Below, piece after piece: positions 27,094 to 35,544 of a stretch of DNA of 64,000 bases (the stretch's first letter is position 1; each line of letters begins with the position of its first letter). The position numbers and the translations under genes were made by a program. The notes under the pieces were generated by a model. That model ran no database searches. It had not been told where the DNA came from and saw only the letters and a list, made by a program, of their open reading frames with translations. The stretch is from Marinobacter nanhaiticus D15-8W (GTDB lineage Bacteria; Pseudomonadota; Gammaproteobacteria; Pseudomonadales; Oleiphilaceae). The stretch lies in assembly GCF_036511935.1 (NCBI RefSeq), contig NZ_AP028878.1:1922001-1986000 (forward strand). Reading direction: 5' to 3'.

Positions 27094-27576
27094 TTGGAGA
27101 AGTATATGAAACGTGTGCAGCAGGGTTTTACCTTGATCGAATTGATGATCGTGGTTGCAATTATCGGTATTTTGGCAGCTGTTGCCATTCCTGCTTACCA
27201 AGACTATACAACTCGCGCCCGTATGGCCGAGCCTGTATCCCTGATGTCTGCAGCAAAGCTGGATATCTATGAGCGTATGGTATCTGAGGGCGCATGGCCT
27301 GACGATAGTGACGGTGAAGAGATTGTCGATCGTATTGCGTCGCAATCTGATCTCGTAAGTGCGGCTGATTATACCGCTGGCGCCACGACTGCCGATGCAA
27401 CTCTAGTCGAGCTTACACTTGCCAATACCGGTGATGCTACGAATCTGGACAGCAAGAAGCTGAACTTCACGCTAACTCCGTCGGCGAACGGGCTGGCTGT
27501 GACATGCTGGACTGATATTGATTCAGACTACTACAATCGTATTCCGAACGAATGCCGTAACGACAGCGCATCCTAA
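27094..27576 (+). CDS. pilA: Type IV major pilin PilA
   Basis: A 160-residue type IVa prepilin. The leader MKRVQQG is followed by the mature start [20 protein letters not shown], with Gly at -1 and Glu at +5. A C-terminal disulfide loop is bounded by Cys at about 138 and 154. The protein ends NDSAS, so its last residue is serine, as in pilins that are O-glycosylated at the C-terminus by TfpO/PilO. Start fixed by the leader and a GGAGAA ribosome site. A strong hairpin follows, then the TfpO-like gene. Confidence 0.95.
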   Translation: MEKYMKRVQQGFTLIELMIVVAIIGILAAVAIPAYQDYTTRARMAEPVSLMSAAKLDIYERMVSEGAWPDDSDGEEIVDRIASQSDLVSAADYTAGATTADATLVELTLANTGDATNLDSKKLNFTLTPSANGLAVTCWTDIDSDYYNRIPNECRNDSAS

Positions 27577-27600
27577 AACGCTGCTGAAGTTGGTATAAAC

Positions 27601-27634
27601 CCCAGCCCGGTGACCAGCACATCACCGGGCTGGG
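27601..27634 (+). terminator. Strong hairpin between pilA and the tfpO-like gene
   Basis: A 13-bp perfect stem (CCCAGCCCGGTGA / TCACCGGGCTGGG) with an 8-base loop, 25 bases after the pilA stop. The downstream tract is only GGTTATTT, so termination may be partial. That would give much pilA mRNA and little of the next gene. Confidence 0.7.
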
Positions 27635-27654
27635 GGTTATTTGAGGGTCTTCCT

Positions 27655-29151
27655 TTGACATTCGTCCGGAGTGTTTGGTGGTATTTTTCTGTTTTCCTCA
27701 TTTTCGTCCTATTTTTCTTCGCGTTTTTTGGTGGGATAGTGCGAGTACTTGGGGTTGGAGGGTTTGATCAGGTCAGAGTTGCTCTTGTTTCCTATCTGGC
27801 TGTTTCTGTAGTTCTTTCTGTCCTTTTTTTTAACTGGCGTTCTTCTAGAAGTCCTAGTGCTATATTGTTTCTGCTCGGTACTCTGCTTTTCGTATTATCT
27901 AGTCTGATCTCAGATCATCTGTATGCAGTGTCGAAGTTTTGGCTGGCAAACCTTTCCTATTTTTTGTTCGCCCTGTTGTTTGTCTTCGTGTTTTTCTCTT
28001 CGCAATCTCCTCAGTTTCGTATCACTCTGGCTCAAGTCGTAATATGCGCAGTATTCGTCTTTTCATTAGTTTACCTTTCATTATATGTTGCTTTATTGGT
28101 GGCTGGAGGTATGCAAAGTTTCAGAGGTGCGATAATTGGCTCGGGTTTTGCAAATATCAACTTTTTAGGCCAAGTGGCTACATGGTGCATACCCTTGTTG
28201 TCCGCTGCGGCTTCATATGAATATAGGTATCGTCGCCAACTAATTAGAATACTATCATTTTCTCTTATGTCTGGATTGTGGTTCATCGTATTGAGCGTCT
28301 CAATCCGGGGGACGATTCTTAGTATAGCCTTATCTAGTGTTTTTCTATTTCTTGTATTTGGAGGTAGAAGTAGGAATCATGTATATCCGGCTTTACTCTC
28401 CTTTGTTCTTGCCTTTTTGTTATGGGTGGCAGTCACTCAATTTGTTATAGATTCCAAAGATCTTATTTCCAATGAGTTTGTTGTAGACCCAACGGGGCGC
28501 GTAATGTTATGGAGAGAGGCTTGGGGCATGAGCTTCGTAAATTTCCCTTGGGGTATGGGAGGTGAATCATGGATATTGCACGCACCGGTAGACGGTAATT
28601 TTATTTCTAACTTGTCCCACGGTCATCCCCATAACACATATTTTTTGTTTGCTGCGGAGTATGGGTGGGTTTCGCTTCTTGGATTGGCGTTAGTTTTTCT
28701 TGCTTTTGCATTAAGGATTAGATATTTCAAAATGACCGTTAAGCTGTCCAGTAAGGCCGATTCGGCAAAAGTTATGCTGACTCTTGGTTTTATTTATTCG
28801 TGCGTCTCTGGTCTACTTCATGCCGGTGTTTCTGGCAATCTGCTGATGCCAAGTTCGGCGATAGTTGGTGTTACTTGTTTGTCTTCTTTGTGGGCATTGC
28901 TGGAGGCTGAATCTTCCGGCTTTATTGTCTCGAACAACCAAGTGCGCGGCTCGAATGTTCTTGTGCCTATTTGTATGGTGCTAATGCTTTCTACATGGGC
29001 GATTTTGTGGTCTAGGGGTGTTTATGACTATTGGGAATCAATGAAACTCGATGGCGGGCGTTATTCAGAGGGAGGAGTAACGTACTACCCTAGATTTTGG
29101 CTGCATGGATATGCTGCAGATTTGCCCGCTTCTTATCAATCCGTGCATTGA
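27655..29151 (+). CDS. O-antigen ligase-family membrane protein; likely pilin O-oligosaccharyltransferase (TfpO/PilO type)
   Basis: About 498 residues with 10-12 hydrophobic helices and a Wzy_C-type periplasmic loop ending in GHPHNTYFLFAAEYGW (catalytic His region). The frame is open to a GTG at 27610, but that codon lies inside the pilA terminator stem. The TTG at 27655 with GAGGG 7 bases upstream is the better start. It sits directly after pilA, the hallmark position of tfpO in Pseudomonas and Acinetobacter, where the enzyme moves an O-antigen unit onto the pilin's terminal Ser. Alternative: the WaaL O-antigen ligase, since no other WaaL is seen. It is visibly AT-richer than pilBCD, suggesting transfer. 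Confidence 0.7.
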   Translation: MTFVRSVWWYFSVFLIFVLFFFAFFGGIVRVLGVGGFDQVRVALVSYLAVSVVLSVLFFNWRSSRSPSAILFLLGTLLFVLSSLISDHLYAVSKFWLANLSYFLFALLFVFVFFSSQSPQFRITLAQVVICAVFVFSLVYLSLYVALLVAGGMQSFRGAIIGSGFANINFLGQVATWCIPLLSAAASYEYRYRRQLIRILSFSLMSGLWFIVLSVSIRGTILSIALSSVFLFLVFGGRSRNHVYPALLSFVLAFLLWVAVTQFVIDSKDLISNEFVVDPTGRVMLWREAWGMSFVNFPWGMGGESWILHAPVDGNFISNLSHGHPHNTYFLFAAEYGWVSLLGLALVFLAFALRIRYFKMTVKLSSKADSAKVMLTLGFIYSCVSGLLHAGVSGNLLMPSSAIVGVTCLSSLWALLEAESSGFIVSNNQVRGSNVLVPICMVLMLSTWAILWSRGVYDYWESMKLDGGRYSEGGVTYYPRFWLHGYAADLPASYQSVH

Positions 29152-29251
29152 AAGTTTGGCTCTCAAGTGCAGGTGCAAGTGCAGGGGTCAGATTGAACTA
29201 GCCTCAGTTATACGGACACTCGGTTAAGAGACAGCGTGTCGTTGTTTATAC

Positions 29252-29925
29252 TCAAAAGGGTGTCATGTAATCCAATAAACTTTGTCGAGCCTGCTGGTGT
29301 GTCCGGTATCGATGGTGCCGTACATGCTCGGTCTTCAACGTATGGAAGAGGCTCACCATTGCCGCATTATCGAGGCAGTTGCCTTTACGACTCATGCTGG
29401 GCTCGATGCCATTAAGGGTTAGCAGTGCCTGGTACTGAGCGGTGCGGTACTGAACGCCCTGGTCGGTATGAAGCATGAGCTTGTCCGGTTTGCCGCGTCG
29501 CCCTAAAGCCATCTCCAGTGCCTCTGTAGCCAGGTTTCGACTAGGGCCGCCATTTTCGACCAGCCTACAATCATGCGTGAGAACAGGTCCATGAAGGCGG
29601 AGAGGTACAGCCAGCCTTCTGCGGTGGAGATGAAGGTAATATCGCCCACCCAGCGCTGATTCGGTGCCTCAGCCGAGAAGCACCTGAGCAGCCGACGCTC
29701 AACGATGTGTTCGAAGGTTTGGCCACGACAGGAACGTTGCCAGACCTTGGCTAGAGCGGTCACCAGACCCGCCTGGCGCTTGAGCTTCGCAATGCGGTTC
29801 ACACCGCCCAGAACCCCTTGGCTGAGCAACTCCTTCCTGATCCTAAGCGGACAGTAGGCGTGCCGATTCTGATGGTGAACCTGCTCGATCTGCTGCAGCA
29901 GTGCCCTGTTGGCTCGGACCCGACC
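29252..29925 (-). pseudogene. IS3-family transposase (OrfB) remnant, frameshifted and 5'-truncated
   Basis: The minus strand carries an IS3-type OrfB integrase core in two frames. The upstream frame reads from QQIEQVHHQNRHAYCPLRI through PNQRWVGDITFI and YLSAFMDLFSRMIVGW. A frameshift near 29530 moves the rest to another frame (MALGRRGKPDKLMLHTDQGVQ, then KGNCLDNAAM and a C-terminal end). The first Asp of the DDE triad (GDITF), the second (HTDQGV) and the Glu region (LFHTLKTE) are still recognisable. The N-terminus of OrfB and all of OrfA are missing. It is not expected to make an active transposase. Confidence 0.88.
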
Positions 29926-29929
29926 GGGC

Positions 29930-30110
29930 TCAGGACGAGATCCTGAATATGTATGTCTTCCGGAATCTCACCGAAGTCCGGCAGCGGACCGAGTCGTGGA
30001 TGGCCGAATACAACGACGAACGTCCCCACGATTCACTGGAAGACCTGACGCCATGGGAATATCTGGCGAGACACCAACAGACGGAAAACTCTAATCAGCG
30101 GTGCAACTAA
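29930..30110 (+). pseudogene. C-terminal fragment of a second IS3-family transposase
   Basis: About 60 codons of an OrfB C-terminus on the plus strand: NMYVFRNLTEVRQRTESWM, then AEYNDERPHDSLEDLTPWEY. This is the conserved end of IS3-group transposases (YN-x-x-RPH-x-SL). It abuts the oppositely oriented remnant, so two different insertion sequences met here and both decayed. No matching N-terminal part is present. The 228 bp between it and rfaH show only the ACTACGCGTAGT palindrome (30262-30273). Confidence 0.82.
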
Positions 30111-30261
30111 AACAAGGATGTTTACAGGCGGACCCAAGCGCGTGATGGTAAGGCGGGATGCTCGGCCTGTTTCTCATTGCCGTATGCGCCTTTATTCGAG
30201 GGTATGGGCAAACCAGTCAAAGCGGCCGTCTTCCTAGGGCGACGCATTCTGAGCCCCCGCT

Positions 30262-30273
30262 ACTACGCGTAGT
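30262..30273. repeat. 12-bp palindrome ACTACGCGTAGT upstream of rfaH (copy 1)
   Basis: A perfect 12-bp palindrome 66 bases before the rfaH start. An identical copy occurs inside rfaH at 30560-30571. By chance alone a given 12-mer would rarely occur twice in 300 bp. An operator role is speculative. Confidence 0.5.
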
Positions 30274-30338
30274 TTAAGGGCTCAATATAGAATAGCTTTG
30301 GATGAAGTCACACTCATCGCCAAACGCGGAGCATAGCT

Positions 30339-30818
30339 ATGACTTGGTACGTTCTACGGCACAAACCAAATCAGGGCGATCGCGCGGTAGAGCACCTACA
30401 AAGTCAGGAAGTTGCTTGCTTCTATCCCAAGATCGAAGTCGAGAAGGTCAAAGCTGGTCGGCGTTTTAAAAGGCTTGAAGCGCTTTTCCCCGGTTACATC
30501 TTTTTCAGAATGGAACCCGACGACCCTCAATGGGCAAAGCTTCGCTCAACTCGAGGTGTACTACGCGTAGTCAGTTTTGCCGGGAATCCTGCACCGGTTG
30601 GTGACGATGTCATCGCTCAGATTAAAGAAGGCATGCAAGCCATCGCGGAGCGGGGTGGTATGAAGCCTGGCCAGCCCATTGAGATTCAGGAAGGTCCCTT
30701 TAAAGGCTTTAGCGCGATTTTTCAAACCTACGACGGTGACACCCGAGCCATTGTTCTGCTTGAGTTTTTGCAGAAGCAACAGCGGGTGCGCATGCCGGTA
30801 TCTTCCATAAAACGCTAA
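30339..30818 (+). CDS. rfaH: Transcription antitermination factor RfaH
   Basis: A 159-residue NusG paralogue that binds RNA polymerase at ops sites and suppresses termination in long polysaccharide operons. The NGN domain starts at MTWYVLRHKPNQGDRAVEHL, and the family's RFKRLEALFPGYIFF and ARG-type loop RSTRGVLRVVSF are present. The C-terminal part contains the KOW-like FKGFSAIFQTYDG. It lies 200 bp upstream of a perfect ops element and the O-antigen operon. Inference: a local RfaH serving its neighbouring operon. Confidence 0.92.
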   Translation: MTWYVLRHKPNQGDRAVEHLQSQEVACFYPKIEVEKVKAGRRFKRLEALFPGYIFFRMEPDDPQWAKLRSTRGVLRVVSFAGNPAPVGDDVIAQIKEGMQAIAERGGMKPGQPIEIQEGPFKGFSAIFQTYDGDTRAIVLLEFLQKQQRVRMPVSSIKR

Positions 30819-30964
30819 TCAAAGACTACTCTGAAACGCCACCCTACAAGTTCGTCACTCACTGAAACTGCAAAAATCCTCCAAAATGCCGTAGAATTCG
30901 GCTCCTTCCGTAACGCGTACCAATCACCGGTAAGCTTATACCCATCAGGCTTTACGGACAGTTA

Positions 30965-30993
30965 TTGAACCACTGTCACGGATGGCGTATGCC
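30965..30993 (+). promoter_or_regulatory. Possible sigma-70 promoter of the O-antigen operon
   Basis: TTGAAC and TATGCC are separated by 17 bp, placing a start near 31000, about 20 bases before the ops element. The -10 is weak, so this is tentative. The operon may instead read on from rfaH. Confidence 0.3.
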
Positions 30994-31018
30994 TCAAAGC
31001 ACTGAAATGGGTGGGTGG

Positions 31019-31030
31019 GGCGGTAGCGTG
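31019..31030 (+). promoter_or_regulatory. ops element (RfaH recruitment site)
   Basis: GGCGGTAGCGTG matches the enterobacterial ops core exactly, in the context GGGGCGGTAGCGTGCC, which is the 3' end of the JUMPstart sequence. It lies 36 bases before the wzz ATG and after rfaH, on the transcribed strand of the polysaccharide operon. RfaH loads onto paused polymerase at this signal and prevents premature termination. Confidence 0.92.
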
Positions 31031-31065
31031 CCGGCTTGGCCAATAAGATGTAGCAGGTATTGCAG

Positions 31066-31827
31066 ATGAATAGTGCTTACGAGCAGCAACAAAAGCTGGA
31101 CGATGACATAAGTTTGGTAGATCTCGCCGCGGTATTCGTTCGGCGGCGGTTTGTATTTTATATCGTATTCATCATCGTGACGTTAGCCGGCCTAGCATAC
31201 GCTCTGCTTGCATCGGACAAGTATGAGTATGTGAGCCTCTTGGAAGTGGCCAAACTGGGAGACGGTAAATCGGTTGAGCAACCCCATACAGTTATTGCGA
31301 CTATAGAGAATCGCTGGTTGCCGGAGGTCGGCGTACGTTTCCGAGCGGAAATGGATATGAAGCTTCCTTTCGAAGTAAAGGCTAGCAATCCAGAGCAGAC
31401 CAGTCTGGTCCGTCTGGTGTCGGAGGCAGAACAAGAAAGCGCTGATTTGGTAGAAAAAATTCATACAACGTTAATTGAAAAAGTAAAAGAACATCAGAAT
31501 GGCTCGCTCAAAATTGAGGAGAAAAGTCTCCAGCGTCAGGTCAAATCTTTGGACGACGTGATTCAAGCGCTTGAAGGACAACAGAATGCGGGCGAAGCTT
31601 TAGCGAGCGCAATCGAGAAGCGAGTGAACCTGGAGAGTGAGCTGGAACAGCTCAAGCCGGTGGATGAGCTTGTCGTGAGTCGCCAGAGTGCCGACAAAAC
31701 TGAGCCGCGGCGAGTGCTAATTGTGGTGGTAGCCGGCATTTTGGCTGGCGCTGGTGGTATTTTTGCCGTGTTCCTCGCTGAATTTTGCGTTTTGGTGAGG
31801 GCCAAATTGAGAGTAGACATAAAGTAG
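31066..31827 (+). CDS. wzz: Wzz-family polysaccharide chain-length regulator
   Basis: A 253-residue protein with two membrane helices (about residues 30-50 and 220-242) flanking a periplasmic, largely coiled-coil domain. This is the PCP-1 architecture of Wzz, which sets O-antigen chain length with Wzy. The N-terminal DDDISLVDLAAVFVRRR segment is typical. The ATG at 31066 is preferred to a TTG two codons earlier. It is shorter than many Wzz proteins (about 325-350). First gene after the ops site. Confidence 0.85.
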   Translation: MNSAYEQQQKLDDDISLVDLAAVFVRRRFVFYIVFIIVTLAGLAYALLASDKYEYVSLLEVAKLGDGKSVEQPHTVIATIENRWLPEVGVRFRAEMDMKLPFEVKASNPEQTSLVRLVSEAEQESADLVEKIHTTLIEKVKEHQNGSLKIEEKSLQRQVKSLDDVIQALEGQQNAGEALASAIEKRVNLESELEQLKPVDELVVSRQSADKTEPRRVLIVVVAGILAGAGGIFAVFLAEFCVLVRAKLRVDIK

Positions 31828-31895
31828 AGGCTGTAATAAGGGGGTATATTTCAACGAAAATGTATATTTAGGATCTTGGAGATGTTGAGTAACAC

Positions 31896-32948
31896 ATGAA
31901 GCTACTAGTTACAGGTGGGGCGGGCTTCATTGGCTCTGCCGTTATTCGCCATATTATCCACGATACGACGGATCAAGTGGTCAATCTAGATAAGCTGACT
32001 TATGCCGGCAACTTGGAGAGTTTGGCAGAAGTAAGCGATAGTGAGCGATATGTCTTTGAGAAAGCGGATATCTGTGATCGAGCGGAAATGGACCGTATTT
32101 TTGACGAGCATCGTCCTGATGCGGTCATGCATCTCGCCGCAGAAAGCCACGTCGATCGCTCTATCGATGGTCCCGCAGCCTTCATCGAGACCAATATAGT
32201 TGGTACTTACACGTTACTGGAAGCGGCCCGTCAATACTGGAATGCCTTGGATTTGAGACGGAGGTCGAGCTTCCGCTTCCATCACATAAGCACTGACGAA
32301 GTATATGGTGACCTGGAAGGGTCGGATGACCTGTTCACCGAAACAACCTCCTATGCGCCAAGCTCGCCTTATTCGGCAAGTAAAGCCGGTTCTGACCACC
32401 TAGTGCGCGCGTGGCACCGGACTTATGGTTTGCCTGTTTTGGTAACTAATTGTTCTAACAATTACGGACCTTATCACTTTCCTGAGAAACTCATACCTCT
32501 GATGATACTCAACGCTCTGGAAGGTAAGCCGCTACCCGTCTACGGTCAAGGCGAGCAGATCCGGGACTGGCTATATGTGGAAGACCACGCCCGAGCGTTA
32601 TATAAGGTAGTGACAAAAGGTAAGGTGGGTGAAACTTACAATGTTGGTGGTCACAACGAGAAACAAAATATTGAGGTGGTACATGCCCTCTGTGAGCTCC
32701 TACAGGAGTTCCGTCCTCGAAAGGGCCATTACAGGGAGCTAATTACTTATGTAAAAGACCGCCCGGGCCACGACATGCGCTACGCGATTGATGCAACGAA
32801 GATTCAGAATGAACTCGGTTGGACGCCAAAAGAAACCTTCCAAACTGGCATTCGAAAGACCGTACTTTGGTATCTGACGAACATCGACTGGTGCAAGCGT
32901 ATTCAAGATAGCAGCTACCAACGAGAGCGCTTGGGCGTATCGGGATGA
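31896..32948 (+). CDS. rfbB: dTDP-glucose 4,6-dehydratase
   Basis: A 350-residue SDR enzyme making dTDP-4-keto-6-deoxyglucose. NAD motif [12 protein letters not shown] near residue 8, catalytic region STDEVYGDL, and the Tyr-x3-Lys pair in [10 protein letters not shown]. The first step of dTDP-sugar synthesis; rfbA follows. No rmlC or rmlD is present in the window, so the keto sugar is likely aminated by the DegT enzyme at 33896 rather than converted to rhamnose. Confidence 0.95.
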   Translation: MKLLVTGGAGFIGSAVIRHIIHDTTDQVVNLDKLTYAGNLESLAEVSDSERYVFEKADICDRAEMDRIFDEHRPDAVMHLAAESHVDRSIDGPAAFIETNIVGTYTLLEAARQYWNALDLRRRSSFRFHHISTDEVYGDLEGSDDLFTETTSYAPSSPYSASKAGSDHLVRAWHRTYGLPVLVTNCSNNYGPYHFPEKLIPLMILNALEGKPLPVYGQGEQIRDWLYVEDHARALYKVVTKGKVGETYNVGGHNEKQNIEVVHALCELLQEFRPRKGHYRELITYVKDRPGHDMRYAIDATKIQNELGWTPKETFQTGIRKTVLWYLTNIDWCKRIQDSSYQRERLGVSG

Positions 32949-33026
32949 GACAGCGAAATGGAATTTCTGAGTGGTCAAGCACCGCGTTAGTAGTTTTCAA
33001 ATCACCAAACTAAAGGGCGATTGAAC

Positions 33027-33899
33027 GTGAAAGGAATCATCCTTGCAGGCGGCTCCGGCACGCGCCTATATCCCATAACGCTAGGCACTTCCAAACAGCT
33101 TCTGCCGGTGTACGACAAACCGATGATTTACTACCCTCTTTCCGTACTCATGCTCGCAGGTATTCGGGATATCCTCATCATAACGACGCCTGAAGACCAG
33201 GCTGGTTTTAAACGAGCATTGGGTATGGGCGATAAGTTCGGGATAAATCTGAGCTACGAAGTACAACCACGTCCGGAGGGACTCGCCCAAGCTTTCATTA
33301 TTGGGGAAGAATTCATAGGTAGCGACAGCGTATGCTTAGTGCTGGGTGACAACATTTTCTATGGCCAAGGGTTCACTCCCAAATTGCAACAATCGGCCCG
33401 GCGTATTGATGGGGCCACCGTCTTTGGTTATCAGGTAAAAGATCCCGAGCGCTTTGGTGTAGTAGAATTTGACGAAAGCAAACGCGCAATTTCCCTCGAA
33501 GAAAAGCCTGAACATCCGAGATCCCATTACGCAGTTACCGGTCTTTATTTCTACGATAACAGCGTCGTAGAAATTGCCAAAAAGGTAAAGCCCAGCAACC
33601 GAGGCGAACTGGAAATTACCTGCATAAATCAGGTCTATATGGAGCAAGGTAAGCTAAATGTTGAGCTGTTGGGTCGGGGGTTCGCATGGCTGGACACTGG
33701 AACACACGAAAGCCTATTGGAGGCCGCTCAGTTTGTGGAAACTGTTGAAAAGCGTCAAGGGTACAAAATCGCTTGTCTTGAAGAAATTGGCCTTAATCAA
33801 GGCTGGCTTACCAAAGAACAGTTTCTGCAGCAAGCCAGCCGGCTTCAGAAAAACGGTTACGGCCAATACTTACTAGATATACTGGAAGGCACAAAATGA
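33027..33899 (+). CDS. rfbA: Glucose-1-phosphate thymidylyltransferase
   Basis: A 290-residue nucleotidyltransferase making dTDP-glucose. The signature [20 protein letters not shown] and the family motifs [23 protein letters not shown] and LEEKPEHP are present. The GTG at 33027 gives the canonical MKGIILAGG start with AAGGG 9 bases upstream; a TTG two codons earlier is less likely. Its stop overlaps the next start by 4 bp. Confidence 0.95.
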   Translation: MKGIILAGGSGTRLYPITLGTSKQLLPVYDKPMIYYPLSVLMLAGIRDILIITTPEDQAGFKRALGMGDKFGINLSYEVQPRPEGLAQAFIIGEEFIGSDSVCLVLGDNIFYGQGFTPKLQQSARRIDGATVFGYQVKDPERFGVVEFDESKRAISLEEKPEHPRSHYAVTGLYFYDNSVVEIAKKVKPSNRGELEITCINQVYMEQGKLNVELLGRGFAWLDTGTHESLLEAAQFVETVEKRQGYKIACLEEIGLNQGWLTKEQFLQQASRLQKNGYGQYLLDILEGTK

Positions 33900-34981
33900 T
33901 CCCTGTCACTAAGCCGTACCTACCAAGCCGGGAAAAGCTGAACCGGTACCTTGATGATATATATGACAGCAATGTGTTAACCAACAACGGCCCGCTGGTA
34001 CAGACACTTACTAGTAGACTTGAAGATTTTCTCGAAGTTGAAAATCTACTCCTGGTTTCAAATGGTACTCTTGCGCTACAAATTGCTTATCGCGCGCTCG
34101 GTATTAACAAGTTGGTCGATCGTAAACCTGCTGAAGCGATTACAACACCTTTTACGTTCATCGCTACGGCAAGCTCATTGAAGTGGGATGGTATTCAGCC
34201 ATCGTTTTCAGATATCGACCCGGAAAGCTGGTGTATAGCGCCAGAGAGCATCGAAGCGCAGATTACACTACAAACCCGCGCTATCATTCCTGTGCATGTA
34301 TTCGGCAACGCTTGCGATGTAGAAGCTATCGGACGAATTGCTCACAAGTACAACTTAAAAGTCATTTACGATGCTTCCCACGCTTTTGGCGTAAAATATA
34401 AAGGCGAGAGCCTACTAAAGCAGGGAGATGCTGCCACGCTTAGTTTTCACGCTACGAAACTATTCCATACCGGTGAGGGGGGCGCAATTGTCTTCAAGCG
34501 CCAAGAGGATTTGGAGCGAGCCAGGAAAATGATTAATTTCGGAATAACCGCGCCTGAAAGCATGGAGGAGATCGGCATCAACGCGAAGATGAGTGAGCTC
34601 CAGGCAGCGATGGGTTTGTCTGTTTTGGATGAAATGCAAGATAACCTTAGAGCGAGGAAGAAAGCGTGGGAGGGCTACTATCAAAAGGTCCCATCGCACT
34701 TTACCAAACAAAAAATAAATAAAAATATCACATATAATTACGCATACTTTCCGGTAATGCTGAAAAATCAAGACGAAGTTAAAAAGTTGTTGTTATTCTT
34801 AGCTGAAAAAAATATCTTTCCGAGGCGCTATTTTTATCCATCACTTGAGAGTGTTAAGTTTCTGGAGAATGAAAAGCCGATGCCAGTTTCTGCCTCCGTC
34901 TCCTCAAGAATTCTATGCCTTCCACTCTATTTCGGTTGCGACTTTGAAAGAGTTGTTGATTCAATTTGGAGATTGTACTAA
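33896..34981 (+). CDS. DegT/DnrJ/EryC1 sugar aminotransferase (VioA-like)
   Basis: A 361-residue PLP enzyme. The PLP Lys is K188 in [13 protein letters not shown], with D159 in [10 protein letters not shown]. The N-terminus [19 protein letters not shown] and [11 protein letters not shown] resemble VioA-type enzymes that aminate dTDP-4-keto-6-deoxyglucose at C4. Overlaps (4 bp upstream, 1 bp downstream) tie it to rfbA and the acetyltransferase. Product could be dTDP-Qui4N (VioA) or dTDP-Fuc4N (WecE); sequence alone does not settle the stereochemistry. Confidence 0.85.
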   Translation: MIPVTKPYLPSREKLNRYLDDIYDSNVLTNNGPLVQTLTSRLEDFLEVENLLLVSNGTLALQIAYRALGINKLVDRKPAEAITTPFTFIATASSLKWDGIQPSFSDIDPESWCIAPESIEAQITLQTRAIIPVHVFGNACDVEAIGRIAHKYNLKVIYDASHAFGVKYKGESLLKQGDAATLSFHATKLFHTGEGGAIVFKRQEDLERARKMINFGITAPESMEEIGINAKMSELQAAMGLSVLDEMQDNLRARKKAWEGYYQKVPSHFTKQKINKNITYNYAYFPVMLKNQDEVKKLLLFLAEKNIFPRRYFYPSLESVKFLENEKPMPVSASVSSRILCLPLYFGCDFERVVDSIWRLY

Positions 34982-35544
34982 TGGCGTTTCTAGCTTGTGA
35001 TCAGCTTAAGTCTATAGGGTTCTCTGAGTTAGGTAATAACGTATTAATATCTGACAAAGCCTCCATTTATAATCCCGAAAATATCAAAATTGGAAGCAAT
35101 GTCAGGATAGATGATTATTGTGTGCTCTCCGCCGGTGACGGTGGGATTTTTATTGGAAACTATGTTCATATTGCTGTTTTCTCGTTATTAATCGGCGCAG
35201 GCTCAATACATCTAGATGATTTTAGCGGTTTGTCATCTAGAGTCGCCGTCTATAGCAGTAACGATGATTATTCAGGGGGTTCCCTTACCAATCCTACAGT
35301 TCCCGACCAGTTTAAACGTGTGAAAGTATCTAATGTTTACATTGGAAAACATGTAATTATTGGCTCTGGCGCAGTCGTTCTTCCTGGGGTGACTATTAAC
35401 AAAGGTGCAGCGGTGGGTTCACTTAGTCTAGTTGTTAAAGATTGCCAGGAATTTAAAATATATTCTGGAGTGCCGGCTAAGCCAATAAAAAATAGAAGTA
35501 GGAATATCGAGAATCTGGAAAAAGAACTGCTTAGTTTGTCATGA
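34981..35544 (+). CDS. Hexapeptide-repeat sugar N-acetyltransferase (VioB/WecD-role)
   Basis: About 187 residues of left-handed beta-helix repeats (for example INPGV-like turns: VYIGKHVIIGSGAVVLPGVT, given in part) ending with YSGVPAKPIKNR, typical of acetyltransferases. By position between the aminotransferase and the WecF-like gene it probably N-acetylates the dTDP-4-amino sugar. The ATG at 34981 overlaps the previous stop (TAATG). A frame extension of five codons is not used. Markedly AT-rich. Confidence 0.8.
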   Translation: MAFLACDQLKSIGFSELGNNVLISDKASIYNPENIKIGSNVRIDDYCVLSAGDGGIFIGNYVHIAVFSLLIGAGSIHLDDFSGLSSRVAVYSSNDDYSGGSLTNPTVPDQFKRVKVSNVYIGKHVIIGSGAVVLPGVTINKGAAVGSLSLVVKDCQEFKIYSGVPAKPIKNRSRNIENLEKELLSLS

